This document shows, one piece after another, positions 14,228 to 22,353 of a DNA stretch of 32,126 nucleotides. Each line of letters opens with the position of its first letter. Positions within the stretch are counted from its first letter, which is position 1. The stretch lies in assembly GCF_900169175.1 (NCBI RefSeq), contig NZ_FXZM01000018.1:1-32126 (forward strand), written 5' to 3'. The translations under genes were made by a program, and so were the position numbers. Below the pieces are notes generated by a model. The model did not search any database, had not been told where the DNA came from, and saw only the letters and a list, made by a program, of their open reading frames with translations. This stretch comes from Brevibacterium jeotgali. Lineage in GTDB: Bacteria > Actinomycetota > Actinomycetes > Actinomycetales > Brevibacteriaceae.

Positions 14228-15177
14228 TGGCGAAGCTGATCCTCCGCAGACTCGTCCTGTCCCTGTTCATCCTCCTGGCAGTGTCCGTGCTGGTGTTCTT
14301 CGCGACACTGCTGCTGCCGGGTGATCCCGCCCGCGCGATCCTCGGCCAGCAGGCCACACCGGAGCGTGTGGCCGCACTGCAGGAGCAGCTCAACCTCGAC
14401 GAGCCGGCCATCGTGCGCTACTTCCTGTGGCTGGGCGGACTGTTCACAGGTGACTTCGGCATGTCCACCGCATTCGGCGGTCCCGTCAGTGAGCTGCTCT
14501 CCGACCGGATCGTGGCGAGCCTCGTGCTCATGGTCCTGGCCGCGGTCATCTCGATCCCGCTGGGCCTGGGCTTCGGCATCTTCTCCGCCCTGCACCGCGG
14601 CAAGCGCCGCGACAAGGCGGTGACCTGGGTGAGCCTCACCCTGGCGGCGCTGCCCGAGTTCGTCATCGGCATCGTGCTCGTGACGCTCTTCGCGACGACC
14701 ATCTTCCCGATCCTGCCCGCGGTGACCATGTCGCCTCCGGGCCAGCAGGTGTGGATGTTCCCATCGCAGCTGATCCTGCCGACGATCACCCTGGCGCTCG
14801 TCGTCGCCCCGTACATCGCACGCATGATGCGCGCGACGATGATCGACGTCCTGGACTCCGGCTACGTCGAGATGGCGCGGCTCAAGGGCGTCCCGGAACG
14901 ACAGGTCATCATGCGCCACGCGGTGCCGCACGCCGTGGGCCCCGTCGCCCAGGTGATCGCCATCCAGCTGGCCTGGCTGGCCGGCGGCGTCGTGGTCGTC
15001 GAGTTCCTGTTCCGCTACCCCGGCATCGGACAGGCGCTCATCGACGCCGTCACCTTCCGTGACGTGCAGGTCGTGCAGGCCGTGTCGATGATCGTGGCCG
15101 TCGTCTATGTCGTGGTCAACCTGCTGGCGGACATCGTCGGCATCATGTCCAACCCGAAGCTGAGGAGCGCGTCATGA
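14224..15177 (+). CDS. ABC importer permease, DppB/OppB type
   Basis: The ATG at 14224 overlaps the stop of the binding protein gene; a second ATG follows directly. The 317-residue protein has the usual six helices: first helix VLSLFILLAVSVLVFFATLL followed by LPGDPARAILGQ, the hallmark of the family. The cytoplasmic EAA loop is present at about residues 216-245 (YVEMARLKGVPERQVIMRH), which contacts the ATPase. It pairs with the DppC-type subunit encoded next to form the channel. Confidence 0.92.
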   Translation: MMAKLILRRLVLSLFILLAVSVLVFFATLLLPGDPARAILGQQATPERVAALQEQLNLDEPAIVRYFLWLGGLFTGDFGMSTAFGGPVSELLSDRIVASLVLMVLAAVISIPLGLGFGIFSALHRGKRRDKAVTWVSLTLAALPEFVIGIVLVTLFATTIFPILPAVTMSPPGQQVWMFPSQLILPTITLALVVAPYIARMMRATMIDVLDSGYVEMARLKGVPERQVIMRHAVPHAVGPVAQVIAIQLAWLAGGVVVVEFLFRYPGIGQALIDAVTFRDVQVVQAVSMIVAVVYVVVNLLADIVGIMSNPKLRSAS

Positions 15178-16091
15178 GTGAGAACACCGTGGTCGATCCG
15201 TCCGGCATGCACCGTGAGGACCAGGCGGCGGATCTCAAGCAGTCCGCGTCGAAGCGCACCACCATCGTCCAGCGGGTCTGGGCGCAGTCGGAGGGCCGGA
15301 TCGGCGTCATCCTCACGGCTGTCATCGTCGTGCTGGCGTTCCTGGGGCCGCTGCTGGCACCCGTCCTCACGGGATATTCGCCAACGGCCTTCGCCGACCG
15401 TCCCTTCCAGCCGACCGGCCTCTTCGGCACGGATGACCTGGGGCGCTCCGTCGCCTCGCGGTTCCTGGCGGGCGGCGCCCTGCTGGTGACCTACTCCGTG
15501 GCGGCGACTGCGGTCGGCCTCATCGTCGGGGCGGCCTTCGGCATGACGGCCGCGTACGCCGGCGGCACCGTCGACGCGGTCATCATGCGCTGCAACGACG
15601 TGCTGCTGGCCATTCCGCAGCTGGTCTTCGCGATGCTCGCGATCGTGGTGCTGGGACCGCAGGGCTGGGTCCTCATCATGGTCATCGGCATCACGCACGC
15701 ACCCCGCATCGCACGCGTGTCGCGTGCGGCCACACTCAACGTCATCAACGAGGACTACATCAGGGCCGCAGAGATGTACGCGGTGCCGCGCGCACGGATC
15801 ATCTTCCGTGAGATCGTCCCCAACATCATGGGGCCGCTGAGCGTCGAAGCCGGCCTGAGGCTCACGTACTCGATCGGCTCGATCGCCTCCCTGTCCTTCC
15901 TGGGGCTGGGCATGCAGCCGCCCACGGCGGACTGGGGCCTCATGATCAACGAGAACCGCATCGCACTGAGCATCCAGCCATGGGGCGTGATCCTGCCGGT
16001 CGTGGCAATCGCGATCCTCACGATCGGCACGAACCTGCTGGCCGACGCGATCGCACGCGCCACGGCCTCGACGAATGTGGAGAAATCATGA
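15174..16091 (+). CDS. ABC importer permease, DppC/OppC type
   Basis: It starts at ATG 15174 inside the stop of the preceding permease gene. The 305-residue protein has a hydrophilic start of about 45 residues and then a helix at about 48-68 (IGVILTAVIVVLAFLGPLLA). GTDDLGRSVASRFLAGG is the conserved DppC segment, and the EAA loop is YIRAAEMYAVPRARIIFRE with PNIMGPLSV. LSFLGLGMQPPTADWGLMI is the strongly conserved late motif. It forms the heterodimeric channel with the upstream permease. Confidence 0.92.
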   Translation: MSENTVVDPSGMHREDQAADLKQSASKRTTIVQRVWAQSEGRIGVILTAVIVVLAFLGPLLAPVLTGYSPTAFADRPFQPTGLFGTDDLGRSVASRFLAGGALLVTYSVAATAVGLIVGAAFGMTAAYAGGTVDAVIMRCNDVLLAIPQLVFAMLAIVVLGPQGWVLIMVIGITHAPRIARVSRAATLNVINEDYIRAAEMYAVPRARIIFREIVPNIMGPLSVEAGLRLTYSIGSIASLSFLGLGMQPPTADWGLMINENRIALSIQPWGVILPVVAIAILTIGTNLLADAIARATASTNVEKS

Positions 16092-17797
16092 GCACCGCGA
16101 TGACGACCGCCGCAGACACGGTCGAGGGCCGCTCGACCGTCCTACGGATGGATGACCTGCGAGTATCGGCCGTGGGCGGCAACGAGATCCTGCTGGGGAT
16201 CTCGCTGGACCTGTACCGAGGCCAGATCCTGGGGCTGGTGGGGGAGTCCGGCTCCGGCAAGACCACTGCGGGCCTCGCCTGCATGGGGCACTATCGCACA
16301 GGGCTCCAGCACACGGCTGGAGGAATCGAACTGTTCCCGCGTGAGGGGGATCCGTTCTACCTCGACTCACTCAGTGCGGAGCAGACCCGCGACCTGCGAG
16401 GCTCACGCGTCGCCTACATCCCGCAGGACCCCGCGCTGTCTCTCAACCCCGCCATCCGGGTGGGGGAGCAGATCAGGGAGGTCCTGGATGTCCACGCATT
16501 CGGGAAGTCCTCCGCCGAGCGCAGCGCGCGGGTGAAGGAAGTGCTCGAGGACGTGGGGCTGCCGGGGACGGACGAGTACCAGCGCCGCTGGCCCCATCAG
16601 CTGTCCGGTGGCCAGCAGCAGCGCATCGGCATCGCGATGGCATTCGCGATGTTCCCGGACGTCCTCATCCTGGATGAGCCCACGACGGGCCTGGACGTCT
16701 CCACACAGGCGCACGTCCTGGACACCATCCGGGACATGACCCGCAGGCACGATGTCGCAAGCCTCTACATCACGCACGACCTCGCCGTCGTCGCGGAGCT
16801 GGCGGACAGGGTCGCGGTCATGCTGCGCGGTGAGCTCGTGGAGGAGGGCCCGGCGGAGAAGGTGCTGCACCGGCCGGAGCACGACTACACGAAGCGCCTG
16901 CTCGCGGCAGTGCCGGATCTGGCCGGCCGCAAGGACCTCCCCGGGGGCGCGGAGCGCGCTGCCGAGGTGACCGAGCCGCAGGTGAGCGAACCGCAGGTGA
17001 CCCAACCCGGTGACTCAGCCGCGGCCTCGGCGACGGCATCGGCAGAACCCTATCTGCTGCAGGTGAGCGACCTCGCGATGAAGTTCGGCGACAACGTCGT
17101 GCTCAGCAGCATCGACATGACGCTGGAGCCGGGGGAGTCCACGATGATCCTGGGCGAGTCAGGTTCGGGCAAGACGACGCTGTCGCGCTGCATCACCGGC
17201 TTGGTGGACGGGTACACGGGCTCCGTGAGGTACCGGGGCGAGGAGCTGGCGAAGTCGACGCGCAAGCGCACGGTCGACCACCGCCAGGAGATCCAGTACG
17301 TCTTCCAGTCGCCGTTCTCGTCGCTCAACCCGCGACGCACGATCGGGGAGTCGCTCACCGTTCCGCTGGAGATGAGCAAGAGACTTCCCCGCAGCGAGCA
17401 CAAGAAAGCGGTGGAAGAGGCGCTGGACGCAGTGCGTCTGGGGCGGTCCTTCTACGACCGCAGGCCCGGCGATCTGTCCGGCGGTGAGCGGCAGCGTGCG
17501 GCGATCGCCCGTGCCCTGGTGAACGCGCCCCGCGTGCTGGTGTGCGATGAGATCACGAGTGCGCTGGACGTGTCCGTCCAGGCGTCGATCGTGTCGCTGC
17601 TGAACACGCTGCGGGAGGAGCGCGGGCTGGCGATCCTCTTCGTCACCCACAACATCACGCTGGCCAGGCACGTGTCCGGCCATATCAACGTGCTGAACAA
17701 GGGCGTGATCGTGGACCGTGGAACTGTGGAGGACGTGCTGGAGAACCCCTCCCACGAATACACGAAGTCACTGCTGTCGGACATCCCGCAGCTGTGA
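16088..17797 (+). CDS. Double ATPase of the ABC importer (DppD-DppF fusion)
   Basis: ATG 16088 overlaps the DppC-type stop. The 569-residue protein contains two complete ABC domains. The first has GESGSGKTT at 52-60, LSGGQQQR near 172, LILDEPTTGLD near 196 and a switch histidine in YITHDLAVV. The second has GESGSGKTT near 356, LSGGERQR near 463, VLVCDEITSALD near 483 and LFVTHNITLARHV. A linker of about 30 residues with repeated EPQV units joins them. The fused form replaces separate DppD and DppF and energises the two permeases. In the second domain the Walker B is followed by EITSALD rather than EPTSALD, a tolerated change also seen in DppF relatives. Confidence 0.92.
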   Translation: MSTAMTTAADTVEGRSTVLRMDDLRVSAVGGNEILLGISLDLYRGQILGLVGESGSGKTTAGLACMGHYRTGLQHTAGGIELFPREGDPFYLDSLSAEQTRDLRGSRVAYIPQDPALSLNPAIRVGEQIREVLDVHAFGKSSAERSARVKEVLEDVGLPGTDEYQRRWPHQLSGGQQQRIGIAMAFAMFPDVLILDEPTTGLDVSTQAHVLDTIRDMTRRHDVASLYITHDLAVVAELADRVAVMLRGELVEEGPAEKVLHRPEHDYTKRLLAAVPDLAGRKDLPGGAERAAEVTEPQVSEPQVTQPGDSAAASATASAEPYLLQVSDLAMKFGDNVVLSSIDMTLEPGESTMILGESGSGKTTLSRCITGLVDGYTGSVRYRGEELAKSTRKRTVDHRQEIQYVFQSPFSSLNPRRTIGESLTVPLEMSKRLPRSEHKKAVEEALDAVRLGRSFYDRRPGDLSGGERQRAAIARALVNAPRVLVCDEITSALDVSVQASIVSLLNTLREERGLAILFVTHNITLARHVSGHINVLNKGVIVDRGTVEDVLENPSHEYTKSLLSDIPQL

Positions 17798-17826
17798 GCG
17801 GCAGCTCTGTGTGACACGACTCTGTG

Positions 17827-17856
17827 AAAGGAGATTCTGTGGAAGGAGATTCTGTG
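17827..17856 (+). repeat. Tandem duplication of a ribosome binding site plus start codon
   Basis: A 15-base unit, read as AAAGGAGATTCTGTG with one substitution, is present twice at 17827-17841 and 17842-17856; the last six bases, TCTGTG, occur once more at 17821-17826. Each unit carries a strong AAGGAG five bases before an in-frame GTG (17839 and 17854). The esterase therefore has two equally good starts five codons apart. Confidence 0.85.
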
Positions 17857-18918
17857 AACGACGATTCGACGCCGGCGCAGTCGCGCCTCGAGGACCTGCC
17901 TGCATATCTGCTGGAGCGGCTCACTCCGCAGATGCGGGACGTCCTGGAGCACCAGTTCGAGGATGAGGCCCGGAGGCGGGCGGAGGTGACCCTGCCGGAG
18001 GACCCGACCGAGGCGTCTCGGGCGGAGTATCGCGCGGAGCGCGCCTTCTGGAACGAGGGTGGGCCGACGATGGCATCGACACGGGAGCTGCAGATCCACG
18101 CAGCAGGCATCGATGTGCCCGTGCGGATCCACCTGCCGGTGACCGTGGACGCTGCTGGCAGTGCATCTGGGTCGGGGAGTGCGGCTGGGTCCGGCAAGGT
18201 CCCCGCGATCCTGTTCTTCCACGGCGGCGGCTTCACGCTGGGTGATCTGGACACGCATGACCGCATCCACCGGATGATCGCCCATCACAGTGGGGCCGCG
18301 GTCGTCGCTGTGGACTACTCGCTGTCGCCGGAGGTGAAGTTCCCGCAGGCGCTGCGCGAATGCGCCGGGGTGACCGCTCATGTGGCGGAGCACGGCGAGG
18401 AATTGGGGCTGGACGGCAGCCGGCTGGCCTTCGCGGGGGACTCCGCAGGATCGGGCCTGTCGATCGGGGCCGCACTGCTGCTGCGGGACGAGGCTCCGGA
18501 CGTCTTCGCGCGGCTGCAGGCCCTGGTGCTGATCTACGGCGGCTTCGGGCTGAAGGATTCCGCAGCGCGTCGACTGTGGGGCGGCTGGTGGGACGGCATG
18601 AAGATGGACGACCTGTCCGGCTTCCAAGAGGCGCTGTACGCAGATCCGGCGGATGCCGACAGTTCGTACGTGCAGACGCTGCGCTCGGACCTGAGCGGGC
18701 TGCCGCCGGTGTTCATGCGCTCAGCGGAGCTGGATCCGCTGGCGGACGACACAGCGGCGTTCGCCCAGATGCTGCGGCGGGCGGGGCACACCCCGGATGT
18801 GCGGGAGGTGCCGGGCGTGCTGCACTCCTACCTGCACTTCGGCAGGCTGTTGGACGAAGCGAACTTCACACTGACGGAGGGCGCCCAGTTCATCGCGGCG
18901 AGGTTCGCACAGGGGTGA
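17839..18918 (+). CDS. Alpha/beta hydrolase, HSL-type esterase
   Basis: The protein is 359 residues from GTG 17839, or 354 from GTG 17854; both have a binding site because this module is duplicated. FFHGGGFTLGD supplies the oxyanion hole and FAGDSAGSGLS the nucleophile serine, as in hormone-sensitive-lipase family esterases; the acid is probably in SAELDPLADD and the histidine in VLHSYLHFG. A Ser/Gly/Ala-rich insert precedes the HGGG strand. It ends the importer operon, 41 bases after the ATPase stop. In this position an attractive role is hydrolysis of imported O-acylcarnitines to L-carnitine, similar in principle to the short-chain acylcarnitine hydrolase known in Pseudomonas, but this is inference. 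A cytoplasmic location is expected since there is no signal peptide. Confidence 0.88.
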   Translation: MEGDSVNDDSTPAQSRLEDLPAYLLERLTPQMRDVLEHQFEDEARRRAEVTLPEDPTEASRAEYRAERAFWNEGGPTMASTRELQIHAAGIDVPVRIHLPVTVDAAGSASGSGSAAGSGKVPAILFFHGGGFTLGDLDTHDRIHRMIAHHSGAAVVAVDYSLSPEVKFPQALRECAGVTAHVAEHGEELGLDGSRLAFAGDSAGSGLSIGAALLLRDEAPDVFARLQALVLIYGGFGLKDSAARRLWGGWWDGMKMDDLSGFQEALYADPADADSSYVQTLRSDLSGLPPVFMRSAELDPLADDTAAFAQMLRRAGHTPDVREVPGVLHSYLHFGRLLDEANFTLTEGAQFIAARFAQG

Positions 18919-18921
18919 GGG

Positions 18922-18958
18922 CAGCAGGTTCTCAGGTGATGATCCGTCTGACCTGCTG
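18922..18958. terminator. Hairpin between convergent esterase and YqeB-like genes
   Basis: CAGCAGGT (18922-18929) pairs with ACCTGCTG (18951-18958), with further CAG/CTG pairing inside. It begins four bases after the esterase stop and overlaps the last codons of the opposing gene. Confidence 0.55.
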
Positions 18959-19615
18959 AGAGTCATCCCGGTCGCGGACGACGATGTCGCGATCGCGCAG
19001 CTGATCACGCAGGGCCGCGGCCTCTCCTGCGCGCTTGTCGGTCAGCGCTCGCTGACGGGCGCGCAGGAGCGCGTGGTCCTCTGCATCGAGCTCCGCGCCG
19101 CGATCGATCCACGGCTGGAATTCGTCTTGGCGAGGGTCCTCCCTGCCCCGCCACGTGATGCCGTGGGCTTCGAAGGCCGTGCGAAGGCGCGGTTCCAGCC
19201 CATTGCCCGATGCGGTGCGGGAGAGTTCCCGGGTGGCATCATCGACGAGCACCAGCTCCTCGCCGTCGAGGAAGGCCTCTGCGATCTCGTCCGTCATGAA
19301 GCGAGCCGATGACTTCTCCTTCGTGATGAGCACGCCGTCCGCGTCGAGGGTCACTGAGCCGACTTCACCCTCCCAGATCGCGAACACGAACCAGCCTGCG
19401 AGCGCGCCGATCACGGTCAGCGCCGGGAGCGCCACGACGAGCGGGACCTCGTCGACGATGCGCAGGAAGACCGGAGCGGAATCTATGCGATCGAGCAGCC
19501 AGGCGGTGACGGGCCCGGCGAGGAAGGCCAGGGCGAGACCGGCAGCTGCTCCCAGTCCTGTGAAGACGGGTGTGAGGCGGCGGTCCAGTGTGATCGTGGT
19601 TGCTGATGCGCTCAT
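18932..19615 (-). CDS. YqeB family membrane protein
   Basis: Start at ATG 19615, with AGGAGC about seven bases upstream, gives 227 residues. Two hydrophobic helices lie at about 14-41 and 57-80. A soluble PH-like part follows, with VTLDADGVLI and then DEIAEAFLDGEELVLVDDATRELSR. The end, HALLRARQRALTDKRAGEAAALRDQL, is characteristic of the YqeB family of Firmicutes and actinobacteria. No biochemical role is known to me. It is divergent from a TetR gene with an operator-like palindrome between them, so it is probably that regulator's target. Confidence 0.75.
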   Translation of the reverse strand: MSASATTITLDRRLTPVFTGLGAAAGLALAFLAGPVTAWLLDRIDSAPVFLRIVDEVPLVVALPALTVIGALAGWFVFAIWEGEVGSVTLDADGVLITKEKSSARFMTDEIAEAFLDGEELVLVDDATRELSRTASGNGLEPRLRTAFEAHGITWRGREDPRQDEFQPWIDRGAELDAEDHALLRARQRALTDKRAGEAAALRDQLRDRDIVVRDRDDSQQVRRIIT

Positions 19616-19713
19616 CGAGGGCTCCTGAGACGCTGACGTGAGGCGGGTCGAACGGGTCCGACACGGCGCTGGGATGGAGGACTTTCGGCTGGTGTGCGAG
19701 ACTCCAGCATATA

Positions 19714-19731
19714 ACCGAGTGATCAGTCTGT
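19714..19731. promoter_or_regulatory. Operator-like palindrome between the YqeB-like and TetR genes
   Basis: ACCGAGTGATCAGTCTGT is an 18-base palindrome in which 14 of 18 positions pair, centred on TGATCA. It overlaps a candidate minus-strand promoter, TTCACA (19729-19734) and TATGCT (19706-19711) with 17 bases between, and lies 17-34 bases before the TetR start. Size and symmetry suit a TetR dimer pair. Confidence 0.6.
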
Positions 19732-19747
19732 GAATTGTGGAGGGTGA

Positions 19748-20350
19748 GTGGCAAGGACAGTCGACCCGGCCAAGCACGCTGCCAGCCGGCAGCAGATCAT
19801 GGATGCGGCGGCGCTGCTCTTCGCGGAGAACGGCTTCGAGCGCACGACGACGGCCATGATCTGCGACGCGATCGGCATGAGCCCCGGCCGGCTCTATCAC
19901 TACTTCTCCGGCAAGAAGGCGCTGTTCATCGCGGTGCTCACTGCGGATCGGCAGGAGACCGGCGAGGTGCTGGGGGAGCTGCGACGGCGCGAGGCTCCGC
20001 TCGAGGCGCTGCTGGCGTTCGTCGAGCATCTCGCCGCCCCGGCGACCGTTCATCCGCTGGTGTCGCAGCTGGTCCTCGAGGCGATGATGCAGGCGCGGCG
20101 CGACGAGGAGGTGCGCACGATCCTCGAGCAGGTCGACGACGAGGAGCGGGCGGGTGTCGAAGAGCTTCTGGTCCGTGCTGTCGAGTCAGGGGAGGCGGAT
20201 GCGGGACTCGAGCCGCGGGAGGCCGCTCAGTGGATCATGACGCTCATCGGGGCGATGTATCTGGGCGTCCTGGACGGTGATACGTCGATGGACCTGCTCG
20301 CGCAGCTGCGGAGGACCGTGCGGGGATACCTCGCGCCGGCGTGCGACTGA
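19748..20350 (+). CDS. TetR family transcriptional regulator
   Basis: The 200-residue protein starts at GTG 19748, with GGAGGG a few bases upstream. The helix-turn-helix at about 15-60 reads IMDAAALLFAENGFERTTTA, then ICDAIGMSPGRLYHYFSGKK, a textbook TetR domain. The C-terminal helices (about 70-195) are divergent and give no ligand. Divergence from the YqeB-like membrane protein with a shared palindrome suggests local control, with the regulator also repressing itself. Its last codons form one arm of a long inverted repeat. Confidence 0.92.
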   Translation: MARTVDPAKHAASRQQIMDAAALLFAENGFERTTTAMICDAIGMSPGRLYHYFSGKKALFIAVLTADRQETGEVLGELRRREAPLEALLAFVEHLAAPATVHPLVSQLVLEAMMQARRDEEVRTILEQVDDEERAGVEELLVRAVESGEADAGLEPREAAQWIMTLIGAMYLGVLDGDTSMDLLAQLRRTVRGYLAPACD

Positions 20351-20388
20351 TCGTCTGCCGCGGTTGCTCAGGGGCGAGGTATCCCCGC
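20320..20388. terminator. Perfect 15-base inverted repeat spanning the TetR stop
   Basis: GCGGGGATACCTCGC (20320-20334) has its exact complement at 20374-20388, with 39 bases between. The left arm codes for the last residues of the TetR protein, and the right arm lies between its stop (20348-20350) and the end of the convergent glycosyltransferase gene (20413). It probably acts as a bidirectional terminator, though the loop is unusually long. Confidence 0.65.
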
Positions 20389-20412
20389 GCTGCCGCGCGC
20401 GGGGGAGCGGAC

Positions 20413-22308
20413 TCATCCGGCGCGGCGGATACTCGCATTCCCGTGCTTCGTCGCGTACACCTCCAGATCGCCGATGGGCGCAGGCTCCGGACGGTCTCCC
20501 GCCTCGAGCCGCGTACGCGTCCGTGCGTCGTCGACCCGGAGATCGAGGAAGACATCCAGCACTCCGAAGGATCCCGCGACGAGTCGGTCGATCGCCAGCT
20601 CCCCGTGCAGCAGCACGGTGTGCTCCTGCGACGACACCTGCATCGGCAGGCGCAGGTACCCGCTCCCGTGTCGCTCGACCAGCGCGAGCTTCGCCCACGC
20701 CATGGCACCCGGACTCAGATCGTCCACCCGCACAGTGAAGATGACGCGCTCATCGACGGGGCTCACGTCGACGAGGTGGGCGGAGATCCTCGCGTTCCCG
20801 GCGGGATCCTCCACCGGGGACGCGCTCACCACTCGATGGAGCGCGTCCGCCCACTTCGCGGCGATGGTGTCCGCCAAGAACCTCTGTGACGTCTCGAGGG
20901 CAGCTTTGCGCATCTGCGCGACCTGCTGCTCATCCAGAGCGAGGAACGTGTCGATGGCGCGGGCGAGGGCGTCGGGGCGACCTGCCGGAACGAGGAATCC
21001 GTCGACTCCGTCGGTGATGATGTCAGAAGGTCCGTAGTCGATGTCATAGGCAAGGGGAATGCACCCGCTGGCCATGCTCTCCACGATCGTCAGCGACTGT
21101 CCTTCGGCGCGACTGGTGAGGAGACTGAAGGAGGAGCGTGCGAAATGTCTGCGCGCATGCGGGTCGTGTCCGTGCAGACGCACTCGACCGTCGAGGTCCA
21201 GGTCGGTGATGCAGTCGGCAAGGCTGTCCCGTTCCTCCCCGTCCCCGTAGATGTCCAGAGTGGACGTGGTGGACGTGGACGATGCCAGAGCGCGGATCGC
21301 GTGGTCCAAGCGCTTGATGCCGGAGAGTCGTGACGCGACGATCCCGCGTCCACGGGGCCTCGTCCTCGCCGCAGTGCTTGCGCGGCCGTGAAACGGATTC
21401 GGGATCGCGACGAGGTTGTCGGACCCGATGTCCTCGTCGAGGAGGTGCTGCTTCTGCCGTTCAGTGAGGACCGCGACCAGGTCGTATCTGTCCGCGTTCG
21501 TGAGGATCGGCAGCTTCCCCGGGGCGAGATTCCCGGGCGTCGGCGGGCCGAGAGCGCTGGACTCCGTGTCGCTGGACTCCGGGGCATGGTGATGCGAGTG
21601 GATCACCTGGATCAGCGACCCGTGAGGACTCCGGAACGCATGCATGAGACCACCGACGAACGCAGAGTCGCAGATGATCACCGACTGCTCAGTCCCGATG
21701 ACGCATCGCAGCCAGGCGTGGTAGAAGGAGGTTGCGCTGCTCCACTGCCCGATGGCCTCGCCACCGCTGGCGTACAGCGTGAGGCGCCTGCCGCCTCGCT
21801 GTCCCGGTCGTGTCACATCATGGCGGTCGGTGAGGAGCAGAGTGCCATCGGAGCGGAAGCGTGCCACCTGGATCGCGCGCTCGTCATCGCCGGTGAGCAC
21901 ATAGTCCGTGCGCCCGGTCGTGGGCGTTCGCTCGTGATCAGAGTGACTGCTGGCGGGCGAGCCCTCGGACATCCGGGCGAGTGCACTGTCGCTGGAGCGC
22001 CTCAGCTCCTCCCAGAGATTCCGGATCCGCACACGCCTGCTGATGAGACCATCCCGAGAGAGCTCACGCTGCCGGCGGCGCGGGGAGAGATCGGGAGACA
22101 GCGTGAGCACGTCAAGGCGGCGCTTGTCGGCGTCTGCAAGCAGCGAAGCGCGTCGCAGCGCGACGGTCGTCATTCCTCCGAACGATTCGGGGATCTCCCA
22201 CAGCAGATGGAAGATCGGGACGTCCGGAAGGATGCGTTGTCGTCGTCGCACGGAGACCTCGGCTTCATGGGGGCAGTCGCTGAATCCGGTGCACGGCTGC
22301 TCGGGCAC
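20413..22308 (-). CDS. GT4 glycosyltransferase, TagE/TarM-like (teichoic acid glycosylation)
   Basis: The frame allows 631 residues from GTG 22308; GTG 22251 is an alternative with GAGG five bases upstream, and the domain itself begins at about residue 31. N-terminal WEIPESFGGMTTVALRRASL and a beta-rich inserted segment (about 135-215, including FRSDGTLLLTDRHD and GQWSSATSFYHAWL) resemble TagE/TarM poly(polyol-phosphate) glycosyltransferases. The GT-B donor half has GIVASRLSGIKRLDHAIRAL, then DIYGDGEERD, and the E-x7-E motif in EGQSLTIVESMASGCIP. A C-terminal beta-rich domain of about 150 residues follows. It is a paralogue of the gene at 30395 and probably adds sugar to teichoic acid in the cytoplasm. 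It follows the aldo-keto reductase gene by 26 bases. Confidence 0.85.
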   Translation of the reverse strand: MPEQPCTGFSDCPHEAEVSVRRRQRILPDVPIFHLLWEIPESFGGMTTVALRRASLLADADKRRLDVLTLSPDLSPRRRQRELSRDGLISRRVRIRNLWEELRRSSDSALARMSEGSPASSHSDHERTPTTGRTDYVLTGDDERAIQVARFRSDGTLLLTDRHDVTRPGQRGGRRLTLYASGGEAIGQWSSATSFYHAWLRCVIGTEQSVIICDSAFVGGLMHAFRSPHGSLIQVIHSHHHAPESSDTESSALGPPTPGNLAPGKLPILTNADRYDLVAVLTERQKQHLLDEDIGSDNLVAIPNPFHGRASTAARTRPRGRGIVASRLSGIKRLDHAIRALASSTSTTSTLDIYGDGEERDSLADCITDLDLDGRVRLHGHDPHARRHFARSSFSLLTSRAEGQSLTIVESMASGCIPLAYDIDYGPSDIITDGVDGFLVPAGRPDALARAIDTFLALDEQQVAQMRKAALETSQRFLADTIAAKWADALHRVVSASPVEDPAGNARISAHLVDVSPVDERVIFTVRVDDLSPGAMAWAKLALVERHGSGYLRLPMQVSSQEHTVLLHGELAIDRLVAGSFGVLDVFLDLRVDDARTRTRLEAGDRPEPAPIGDLEVYATKHGNASIRRAG

Positions 22309-22314
22309 CGGATT

Positions 22315-22353
22315 CAGCTGGGGCGGGTCTCCAATCAGCTGGGGCGGGTCTCC
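22315..22353. repeat. 21-base direct repeat at the aldo-keto reductase stop
   Basis: CAGCTGGGGCGGGTCTCC occurs at 22315-22332 and 22336-22353, a period of 21 bases. One copy encodes the reductase C-terminus TRPS and its stop; the other lies directly downstream, before the glycosyltransferase start. It looks like a recent slippage duplication. Confidence 0.85.
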
